From Candidatus Dormiibacterota bacterium (GTDB lineage: Bacteria > Chloroflexota > Dormibacteria > Dormibacterales > Dormibacteraceae): a stretch of 35,822 nt of DNA. The notes beneath the pieces are model-generated. The model ran no database searches and was not told the origin of the DNA. It saw only the letters and a list, made by a program, of their open reading frames with translations. A program made the position numbers and the translations under genes. The stretch's first letter is position 1. Each line of letters starts with the position of its first letter. The DNA is taken from NCBI GenBank assembly GCA_955652675.1, contig CATPBP010000085.1, forward strand, positions 1 to 35,822. The letters run 5' to 3'. Shown in pieces: positions 1 to 6,105 of the stretch.

Positions 1-724
1 CGCCCACCGCGACCGCATCCGGGTCACCGAGTGCACTCAATGCAATTCTGGCTGCCGACCAGGGGCCGAGACCGCGGACGGCGAGCAGCCTTCGCCGCCC
101 TTCGGCCAGCGGCATGGCCGCCGTCTCCTGAAGCCGGTTGGCGACGGCTGCCGCGCGGCGCACGGTCTCCGCTCGGCCCCTTTCCACGTGGAAGCGGTGA
201 AAGGCGTGATAGGGCGTCCGCAGCAGCACCTCGGGAGCAGGCGGCAGGTAGAGCCAGGGCAGCGGTCCAGGCGCCGGCTCACCGAGGGCCCGGACCATCA
301 GGCGCCACCCGGTCCAGGCTTCTGCAGTGACCACTCTCTGCTCGATGATGGTGCCGAGCGCCGCCTCCCACACAGCCTCGGACCGGCAGATGCGGAGGCC
401 TGGGTGCCCCCGGTGGAGGTCTTTGAGGAGCCGGTGCTCCGGTCGAAAGTCCGAGTCGTCGTCCAGGGCGCCCAGCAGGTGCGGCGCTCGGTCCACCAGC
501 CACTCGGCTCCCGGCCCCCAGGCGTCGACCAGCACTGTGCCGTCCGCCGCCTGGCAGATGCGCTCGGTGCCGGGGCCGAGCGGCGTGAGAGTCGCACGCC
601 AGACGCCGTCCCCCCTCCAGACCACGGCGGGGTCCCGCGGCCCGTTTCTTAGCGGCGAGAGCGTCGACCTCAGGTCGAGAGCCCGGCCCGGCCGCACCCG
701 CGTACTGACCTGACTCTCCGCCAC
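1..724 (-). CDS. AlkA-like DNA-3-methyladenine glycosylase (HhH-GPD), C-terminus cut by window edge
   Basis: Base-excision repair glycosylase that would remove alkylated purines. The minus frame from GTG 724 reads an AlkA-type N-terminal domain followed by a helix-hairpin-helix core: the segment IIEQRVVTAEAWTGWR is the usual first core helix, and RGLGPWSAARIALSALG is the HhH with its Gly-rich turn. The frame ends at AVAVG at base 2; in this family the next residue is the catalytic Asp, so the active site lies just outside the window. The frame has an in-frame TGA just upstream of GTG 724, which makes this the only early start. No Shine-Dalgarno is seen, but TACCCT (731-736, minus strand) sits 6 nt before the GTG, as expected for a leaderless transcript. 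Substrate range cannot be judged from sequence. Confidence 0.88.
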   Translation of the reverse strand, partial: MAESQVSTRVRPGRALDLRSTLSPLRNGPRDPAVVWRGDGVWRATLTPLGPGTERICQAADGTVLVDAWGPGAEWLVDRAPHLLGALDDDSDFRPEHRLLKDLHRGHPGLRICRSEAVWEAALGTIIEQRVVTAEAWTGWRLMVRALGEPAPGPLPWLYLPPAPEVLLRTPYHAFHRFHVERGRAETVRRAAAVANRLQETAAMPLAEGRRRLLAVRGLGPWSAARIALSALGDPDAVAVG

Positions 725-740
725 CGGTCAAGGGTAGGGA

Positions 741-870
741 ATGAGGGGAAAGACTCCCTCCCCCTGGCGGCGAGGGTGCGGGAAGGGTACCTACCCAACT
801 CAAAGCCGCAACCGATGGCTCGGCGCAACGTCGGTCGCCAGAGGCGACCCCTCCCCACGTGGGAGGGGAA
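741..870. repeat. Intergenic REP-like hairpin element
   Basis: The 200-base gap between the cold-shock terminator and the glycosylase start holds two adjacent inverted repeats: GGTCGCC/GGCGACC (833-839 and 843-849, loop AGA) and CCCCTCCC/GGGAGGGG (848-855 and 861-868). The right arm ends in GGGAGGGGAAT, a string that recurs at about 23016-23026 beside another large hairpin. No plausible gene overlaps it. It may be a dispersed palindromic element; a genome-wide copy count would decide. Confidence 0.4.
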
Positions 871-887
871 TTTGTCTTCCTGTGCTG

Positions 888-924
888 AAAAAAGAAAGGC
901 CCCGCGCCAGAGCGCGGGGCCTTT
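888..924 (-). terminator. Rho-independent terminator of the cold-shock gene
   Basis: A perfect 12-bp stem (895-906 with 913-924, loop CCAGAG) is followed on the minus strand by a T run (revcomp of 888-893). It begins 15 bases after the cold-shock stop codon. This is the clearest intrinsic terminator in the window. Confidence 0.9.
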
Positions 925-938
925 CCTGCCAATCAGAT

Positions 939-1133
939 CTAGGCGACCCGGACCCGTGCCGCTCTCGGACCCTTCGGGCTCGGCTCGGTGTCGAAGCTCA
1001 CACGCTCCCCGCCGCGCAGCGAGTCGAAATTGTCGATCGCGCTGCGGTGGAAGAAGTACTCCTTCCCGTCCTCCGAGGCGATAAAGCCAAAGCCGCGGTC
1101 GGCCACGATCTTCTTGATGGTGCCCTCAGGCAT
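939..1133 (-). CDS. Cold-shock domain protein
   Basis: Small single-domain OB-fold RNA/DNA-binding protein of the CspA family, 64 residues, the normal length for the family. RNP1 is seen as RGFGFIA and RNP2 as EYFFHRSAI; the N-terminal PEGTIKKIVADRGFGFI is typical. ATG 1133 is preferred over an upstream in-frame GTG (1142) because the GAGG-type ribosome binding site lies between them and because the family starts at M(P)xGTVK. It acts as an RNA chaperone in the cytoplasm. The gene is monocistronic and ends at a strong terminator. The region upstream (1134-1340) contains short hairpins (1216-1232 and 1278-1296) and could be a structured leader, as is known for cold-shock genes, but no thermoswitch can be shown. 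Confidence 0.95.
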   Translation of the reverse strand: MPEGTIKKIVADRGFGFIASEDGKEYFFHRSAIDNFDSLRGGERVSFDTEPSPKGPRAARVRVA

Positions 1134-1340
1134 CTTCCTCACTCCCGGTTCCTCGAAAATCTACTGACTGACGGCGGGTCCGTTCGAGAAACCGGTTGGA
1201 CGACCACGGCCAGCACCGCTGACGACCAGCGGCCTTCTCAGCATAGCGAAGCGCGCAGGGTTATTGCCCTATTTCGAGGCTCCGGTTTTTGGAGCCAGAA
1301 GCCACGGCGACGAAGAGCGGGCGATAGACTCACCGCTGAA

Positions 1341-2036
1341 TTGCAAAGAGACTACATAAAGGACTGGAGCGGGGCCCTGGGCCGGGACATGGAGATGCTG
1401 CGGTTCGGGTCGAGTGGCCTACCTCTTCTGGTCTTCCCCACCTCCATGGGACGGTTCTATCAGTGGGAAGACTTCGGGCTTGTCGGTGAGTTGAGCTCCA
1501 AGATCGAAGACGGCCACCTCCAGCTGTGGTGCGTCGACAGCGTGGACGGCGAGTCCTGGTATGCCGCAGGCGTTCCGCCGCCGGAACGGGTCAGGCGGCA
1601 CCTGCAGTACGAGAGCTACCTGGTGGACGAGGTCCTGCCGCGCCTTCCCGAGGCCCCGGTCACGACCGGGACGTCCTTCGGGGCCTTCCACGCAGTCCTC
1701 CTCTGCCTGCGTCATCCATACCGCTTTCGGGGCTGGATCGCTCTGTCCGGCGTCTACGACACGAGCCGGTGGCTGGACGGCCATCACGACGACCTGACCT
1801 ATCTAACCAACCCACTTGCCTTTCTCCCGGGGCTCCGGGACGAGGGATATCTCGCCCCGCTCAGGGCGATGGACTTCAAGGTCGTGGCCACGGGCAGCGA
1901 GGATCCCAACGTCCGGGACTGCGTCACGCTTGCCGATGACCTTCGTGAGAAAGACGTCCACGCGCGGCTCGACGTTTGGCCCGGCTGGCAGCACGACTGG
2001 CCCTACTGGAAGGAGATGATGCGGAACTATGTCTAG
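1341..2036 (+). CDS. Esterase-family alpha/beta hydrolase, first gene of ligase operon
   Basis: A 231-residue alpha/beta hydrolase of the putative-esterase (PF00756-like) type. A nucleophile elbow GTSFG is seen at residues 110-114 (Ser112), followed by an acidic residue in TGSEDPN (about residue 187-188) and a His in GWQHDW (His218), so a full Ser-Asp/Glu-His triad is plausible. The N-terminal QRDYIKDWSGALGRDMEML matches the usual start of this family, which favours TTG 1341; the frame stays open far upstream to about 741, but that part is low-quality sequence. No Shine-Dalgarno is seen; TAGACT at 1325-1330 could give an almost leaderless mRNA. Its stop overlaps the next gene by 8 nt, so it belongs to the four-gene ligase operon and may release, cyclise or trim the product. 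Substrate unknown. ATG 1389 is the next possible start. Confidence 0.85.
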   Translation: MQRDYIKDWSGALGRDMEMLRFGSSGLPLLVFPTSMGRFYQWEDFGLVGELSSKIEDGHLQLWCVDSVDGESWYAAGVPPPERVRRHLQYESYLVDEVLPRLPEAPVTTGTSFGAFHAVLLCLRHPYRFRGWIALSGVYDTSRWLDGHHDDLTYLTNPLAFLPGLRDEGYLAPLRAMDFKVVATGSEDPNVRDCVTLADDLREKDVHARLDVWPGWQHDWPYWKEMMRNYV

Positions 2037-3009
2037 CGCCCCGCCACCCCCGCGCCGGGTCGGCCTGCTGGTCGGCCGGGAGAACACGTTTCCTCAACCG
2101 TTCCTGGACACCGTCAACCGCAAGGGCGATGGACAGGGGGTGACGGCGGAGCTGGCGCTGCTCCAGGGAACGCAGGAGGACGAGGAGCCCGCCTACGCCG
2201 TCCTCGTCGATCGCATCTCTCACGAGGTGCCCTACTACCGGGCCCATCTGAAGAGCGCCGCCCTGACGGGCACCGTCGTGGTCAACGACCCCTTCTGGTG
2301 GCAGGCGGACGAGAAGTTCTTCGAGTGCACTCTGGCACGGAAGCTCGGCGTCGCCGTGCCCCACACCGTGGTCCTCCCCAACAAGGACTACGTCCCCGAC
2401 ATCGACACCGCCGCATCCCTGCGAAACCTGCGCTATCCGCTGGACTGGGAGGCCATTCTCCGCTACACAGGCCTCCCGGCAGTCCTCAAGCCCAACGTGG
2501 GGGGCGGCTGGAAGGACGTTCATGTCGTCGATTCGCTGGAACAGCTGATCGCCGCCTACGACAAGAGCGGCCAGAAGACGATGATCCTGCAGCAGTTCAT
2601 CGACTGGGACGACTACCTGCGCTGCATCTGCATAGGGCGCGAGCACATCCTCCCGATCCGCTACAACCCCAAGGCGGAGTTCATGGACCGCTACGTCATC
2701 GACCGTCCACCCGAGCCCGGGCTGCGCCGGCGCGCCGAGGCGGAGGCCATCACCCTGGTGCAGGCCCTCGGCTACGACATGGACACCGTGGAGTTCGCGA
2801 TCAAGGACGACGTCCTCTACGCGATCGACTTCTTGAACCCGGCCCCCGACTTCGATAACTTCTCGATCAAGGAGGAGTCGTTCGCATGGGTGCTCGAGAA
2901 GATGAGCGATCTCGTCATCCGGTATGCGCTCGGCGAGGCCGAGCCTCCCTGGCGGCGCGACCACCGCTGGTGGAAGTATGTCGAGCGAGCAGCAGCGCCG
3001 GCCACCTGA
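2029..3009 (+). CDS. RimK-like ATP-grasp ligase
   Basis: A 326-residue ATP-grasp protein expected to activate a carboxylate as acyl phosphate and join it to an amine. Seen in order: a pre-ATP-grasp N-terminal domain (about residues 10-110), the ATP-binding Lys and Gly-rich loop in AVLKPNVGGGWKDVHVV (151-167), the hinge strand MILQQFIDWDDYLRC (185-199), and the Mg-binding end DTVEFAIKDDVLYAIDFLNP (252-271), where Glu255, Asp267 and Asn270 are the likely metal ligands. All expected ATP-grasp elements are present, so it should be active. ATG 2029 overlaps the esterase by 8 nt and its own 3' end overlaps the next ligase by 32 nt, implying coupled translation. The acceptor and donor are not predictable; glutathione synthetase- or RimK-like specificity cannot be assigned. 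Confidence 0.92.
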   Translation: MSSAPPPPRRVGLLVGRENTFPQPFLDTVNRKGDGQGVTAELALLQGTQEDEEPAYAVLVDRISHEVPYYRAHLKSAALTGTVVVNDPFWWQADEKFFECTLARKLGVAVPHTVVLPNKDYVPDIDTAASLRNLRYPLDWEAILRYTGLPAVLKPNVGGGWKDVHVVDSLEQLIAAYDKSGQKTMILQQFIDWDDYLRCICIGREHILPIRYNPKAEFMDRYVIDRPPEPGLRRRAEAEAITLVQALGYDMDTVEFAIKDDVLYAIDFLNPAPDFDNFSIKEESFAWVLEKMSDLVIRYALGEAEPPWRRDHRWWKYVERAAAPAT

Positions 3010-4339
3010 ACACGTAGCGGTCTACAACGGGCTGCTCGAGGACGCCGCCCTCGCCCAGGCCAGCGTCGAGCGATTCCGCGAGGGCCAGCTGCGGCGCCGT
3101 CTGACCTTCGGTGACAGGACCGTGTCGATGGCCCTCCGGCCCAACCTCCTGACCCGCGAGCGCCACGCGGCGGCGATGACGGCTGCGCGCTCCATACACG
3201 GTGCTCTGAGGCGGCTGGAGCAGGCTCTGCTCCGAAATCCCGAGCTGCGTGCAGAGCTCGACCTGGACCCCGAGGAGGAGCGCCTGGCGCTGGCCGAGCC
3301 CGGCTTTCGCTCGTCCTCCCCGTCCTCTCGCCTGGACAGCTTCTTCTCGGACGAGGTCCGCTACGTCGAGTACAACGCCGAGTCGCCCGCGGGTATGGCC
3401 TACGAAGACATGATGGCGGAGGTCTTCTCGGAGCTTCCAGTGCTCAGGGAGTTCCGGAAGAGGTATCGCCTGCGCCCCATGCCGGTCCGGCGTCAGCAGA
3501 TGACGGCGATGCTGCGCGCTTTCCGGCAGTGGGGCAAGGGAGAGCAGCCGGTGGTCGCCATCGTGGACTGGACCGGACTACCCACCGCCAGGGAGTTCGA
3601 CCTCTTTCGCGACTTCTTCGAGCAGAGGGGCGTACGCACCCTGATAGGTGACCCGGGATCGCTGGAGTACAGGCGGGGCCGGCTTTACCTGCGAGGGCAG
3701 GCCGTCAACCTCGTCTACCGTCGAGTGCTGACCAGCGAGCTGTTGAGCCGGCCCGAGGAGGCCAGGGCGCTTGTCGAGGCCTATCTGGACGGCGCGGCCT
3801 GCGTGGTGAACTCCTTCCGCGCCAAGCTCCTGCACAGGAAGATGAGCTTCGCGCTGCTCTCCGACGACCAGCACGGCGACCTCTACAACGCCGACCAGCG
3901 GGCCGCCATCGAGCGCTACATACCCTGGACGCGCAAGGTGCGAGAGGGGCCCAGTACTCGCCACGGCAGGCGGGTGGCAGACCTGATGGAGTACATCGCC
4001 CGGCACCGCTCCGAGCTGGTCCTGAAACCGAACGACGAGTACGGCGGCAAGGGAGTTGTGCTGGGCTGGGCGGCCGAGCAGGCGGCCTGGGAAAAGGCGC
4101 TGAAGGATGCGCTGCGCGGCTCGTACGTCGTCCAGGAGGCTGTCGAGGTGCCGAAGGAGCCCTTCCCAGTGGCGCTGGAGGACATCCGGCTGATGGACCT
4201 GTCCATCGACCTCGATCCCTACCTGTTCGACGGCCGGCCGGGCGGCGTACTCACCCGGCTGAGCTCGTCCGCGCTGCTCAACGTCACGGCCGGCGCCGGT
4301 AGTATCGTGCCCACCTACCTGGTGGAAGGCAGAGCATGA
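2978..4339 (+). CDS. Circularly permuted ATP-grasp family protein
   Basis: A 453-residue protein resembling the circularly permuted ATP-grasp (type 2) family, in which the metal-binding strand comes before the ATP-binding Lys. The N-terminal part carries YVEYNAESPAG (129-139), which looks like the displaced metal-binding motif; RAKLLHRK (281-288) and LVLKPNDEYGGKGVVLGW (347-364) follow, the latter with the ATP-binding Lys350 and Gly-rich loop; YVVQEAVEVPKE (383-394) is the hinge-type strand. ATG 2978 is chosen because GGAAG precedes it and the family N-terminus fits; an in-frame upstream start would overlap the previous gene by 86 nt. Members are usually found beside other amide ligases. It probably adds one building block to the product of the neighbouring ligases, but no substrate is known. 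Confidence 0.88.
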   Translation: MSSEQQRRPPEHVAVYNGLLEDAALAQASVERFREGQLRRRLTFGDRTVSMALRPNLLTRERHAAAMTAARSIHGALRRLEQALLRNPELRAELDLDPEEERLALAEPGFRSSSPSSRLDSFFSDEVRYVEYNAESPAGMAYEDMMAEVFSELPVLREFRKRYRLRPMPVRRQQMTAMLRAFRQWGKGEQPVVAIVDWTGLPTAREFDLFRDFFEQRGVRTLIGDPGSLEYRRGRLYLRGQAVNLVYRRVLTSELLSRPEEARALVEAYLDGAACVVNSFRAKLLHRKMSFALLSDDQHGDLYNADQRAAIERYIPWTRKVREGPSTRHGRRVADLMEYIARHRSELVLKPNDEYGGKGVVLGWAAEQAAWEKALKDALRGSYVVQEAVEVPKEPFPVALEDIRLMDLSIDLDPYLFDGRPGGVLTRLSSSALLNVTAGAGSIVPTYLVEGRA

Positions 4340-5472
4340 AGGCGGACTGGCTGACGATCGGCGTCGAAGAGGAGTACCAGATCGTCGACGCCGAGGGCGA
4401 GCTGAAGCCTCACATCACGACCCTGATGGCCGAGCACGGTGAGGCGCTCGGGGACCACGTCCGCGCCGAGATGATCCAGTCCGTCGTGGAGGCGGGCACA
4501 GGCGTCTGCGAGAACGTCGAGCAGGCTCGGGAGGAGGTGGCCGGGCTGCGGGCCAACGTCGGACGCGTGCTGAGCGAGTCAGGCCTCCGAATGGTATGCG
4601 CCGGAACCCATCCCTTCTCGAAGTGGCAGGAACAGCTGATCACGGAGAAGGACCGCTACAAGATGCTCGAGGACGAGATGCAGGACGTGGTCCGCTCCAT
4701 CCTCATCTTCGGCCTCCACGTCCACGTCGCGATACCGGACCGTGAGCGCGGCACCGAAGTCATGAATGAGGCCCGCTACTTCCTGCCTCATCTCCTGGCG
4801 CTGTCCACCTCCAGCCCCTTCTGGTCGGGCCGCGACACGGGGCTCAAGTCGTATCGCAGCGTCATCTGGTCGCGCTTCCCCCGCACGGGGATCCCGCCCG
4901 ACTTCGTTTCCTATGACGAGTACGAGAATTACCTGGAGACGCTGGTCAAGACGGGCAGCATCGACGACGGGAAGAAGATCTGGTGGGATCTCCGGTCGCA
5001 CCCCTACTTCCCCACACTGGAGTTCAGATGCTGCGACCAGACCACCCGGCTGGAGGAGACGATGTGCATGGTGGCGCTCTCACAGGCGATCTGTGCGAAG
5101 CTCCTCCGGCTGCGGGAGCGCAATCTCGGCTTCCGTAAGTACATGCCTGCGCTCATCGCCGAGAACAAATGGCGGGCCATGCGTTACGGCATCGACGGCA
5201 AGCTGATCGACCTGGGGACGCAATCCGAGGTCCCCATGCGCGAGCTGGCGGTGGAGCTGCTCGAGTTCGTGGACGACGTCGTGGACGAGCTGGGTTCACG
5301 CAAGGCGGTCGATTACGTAAACACCATCCTGCGCGAGGGAACCAGCGCCGATCGCCAGCTGAAGGTCTATCGGGAGCAGGGCGGAAGCCTGAAGGCCGTC
5401 GTCGATCACCTCTGCGAGGAGTCGATGCCGGGCCTGCGAACCGTGCCCGGTGGCAGCAGCCAGTCGAGCTGA
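4336..5472 (+). CDS. GCS2-family carboxylate-amine ligase (YbdK-like)
   Basis: A 378-residue glutamate-cysteine-ligase-2 family enzyme, normal length for YbdK-type proteins. Hallmarks: TIGVEEEYQIVD at residues 7-18 (the first acidic metal ligands), CAGTHPF at 88-94, FGLHVHV at 125-131, SSPFWSG at 159-165 and TLEFRCCD at 227-234. The fold is that of glutamine synthetase; YbdK itself has weak glutamate-cysteine ligase activity in vitro, but its natural substrate is unsettled. The ATG lies in an ATGA overlap with the upstream ATP-grasp gene, so it is the fourth and last gene of the operon. With two ATP-grasp partners in the same transcript it is more likely to make a dedicated metabolite than plain gamma-glutamylcysteine; that is inference. 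Confidence 0.93.
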   Translation: MKADWLTIGVEEEYQIVDAEGELKPHITTLMAEHGEALGDHVRAEMIQSVVEAGTGVCENVEQAREEVAGLRANVGRVLSESGLRMVCAGTHPFSKWQEQLITEKDRYKMLEDEMQDVVRSILIFGLHVHVAIPDRERGTEVMNEARYFLPHLLALSTSSPFWSGRDTGLKSYRSVIWSRFPRTGIPPDFVSYDEYENYLETLVKTGSIDDGKKIWWDLRSHPYFPTLEFRCCDQTTRLEETMCMVALSQAICAKLLRLRERNLGFRKYMPALIAENKWRAMRYGIDGKLIDLGTQSEVPMRELAVELLEFVDDVVDELGSRKAVDYVNTILREGTSADRQLKVYREQGGSLKAVVDHLCEESMPGLRTVPGGSSQSS

Positions 5473-5477
5473 GCGGA

Positions 5478-5495
5478 GCCCGGTTTTCACCGGGC
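5478..5495 (+). terminator. Short hairpin after the ligase operon
   Basis: GCCCGG and CCGGGC (5478-5483, 5490-5495) flank the loop TTTTCA just 6 nt after the GCS2 stop. There is no T run, so it is a weak terminator or mRNA 3' end stabiliser. Confidence 0.35.
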
Positions 5496-5593
5496 GCTGG
5501 ACATGAGAAACTAGCTGGACCGGGATACGCCCCCGGGTGAGAGGCGAGGATCTGCGAGGGAGTTGAGCGACATCGAGAGCCACGAGTTCCGCG

Positions 5594-5743
5594 ATGAGTG
5601 ACGAGGCCACTCAGCTCACGCTGCTCGGAGGTCTCGTCCTCCTGATCATCGTCATCATGCTCTGCACCTACATCCAGTCGCACTATTACCAGCAGACCGA
5701 TCGGCCGGCCAGCCCGGGTCGCTGGTGGGACTGGACCCCCTAA
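5594..5743 (+). CDS. Small single-pass membrane protein, 49 residues
   Basis: ATG 5594 to TAA 5741 gives a protein with a short acidic N-terminus (MSDEATQ), one hydrophobic helix (LTLLGGLVLLIIVIMLCTYI) and a polar tail ending in RWWDWTP. The layout is that of a small N-out or N-in single-span protein. Codon third positions are GC-rich as in neighbouring genes, supporting coding. It lies 121 bases after the ligase operon and could be co-transcribed if the weak hairpin at 5478 is read through. No family recognised; it may anchor or assist a membrane complex, but nothing in the sequence says which. Confidence 0.55.
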   Translation: MSDEATQLTLLGGLVLLIIVIMLCTYIQSHYYQQTDRPASPGRWWDWTP

Positions 5744-5910
5744 CAGGAGCCCCCCTCCCTCACAGCCGAGTCTGACCGCCGGTATCTTCGCCCCACCTTC
5801 TCAGGACAGCCGCCCACGGCTCTCGCTCGGCTCGGGGAGCAGGGGTGGGCGGGCCGCCCATTCCCGTCAGGCCAGGAGGCGCGTACGGTCGCCTCAGGAG
5901 GTTTGAAGGG

Positions 5911-6072
5911 ATGCCCTCAGAGCGTGACCAGAGGTTCTCACTCCCGCCGGTGGAAGGCCCCGACCTGTATACGCAGCTCGAGGCGCTTCTCCACCAGGTC
6001 TGGGAGGAAGAGCACGCCTGGCGGGACGAAGATCGCATCGACCTGGCGGCCAGGCTCTACCGGGAAAGCTGA
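5911..6072 (+). CDS. Small hypothetical protein, 53 residues
   Basis: ATG 5911 is preceded by a full AGGAGG (5896-5902) at good spacing, which outweighs the longer frame starting at 5845. The product is acidic and helix-prone, with LYTQLEALLHQVWEEEHAWR and a tail DLAARLYRES. No motif or known family was recognised. It is convergent with the glucosidase gene and separated from it by a short hairpin. Probably a real cytosolic small protein of unknown role. Confidence 0.55.
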   Translation: MPSERDQRFSLPPVEGPDLYTQLEALLHQVWEEEHAWRDEDRIDLAARLYRES

Positions 6073-6089
6073 TCCGGAGCCGCCGCCTC

Positions 6090-6105
6090 AGCCCGGATTC
6101 GGGCT
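6090..6105. terminator. Convergent-gene hairpin
   Basis: AGCCCG/CGGGCT (6090-6095, 6100-6105) with a GATT loop lies between the small protein stop and the TAA of the glucosidase. It can serve both strands; no T run is seen. Confidence 0.4.

Noticed and set aside
279-932. 217-codon minus frame starting inside the cold-shock terminator
   Set aside because: The adjacent minus frame from 724 gives a clear AlkA-type glycosylase; this frame is Arg/Gly/Pro noise.
741-1340. N-terminal extension of the esterase to 741
   Set aside because: It overlaps the cold-shock gene on the other strand and has no conserved content; family proteins begin near residue 1 of the TTG 1341 start.
1924-2964. 346-codon open frame on the minus strand
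   Set aside because: Antisense to the RimK-like ATP-grasp gene, whose motifs are clear; no recognisable protein content.
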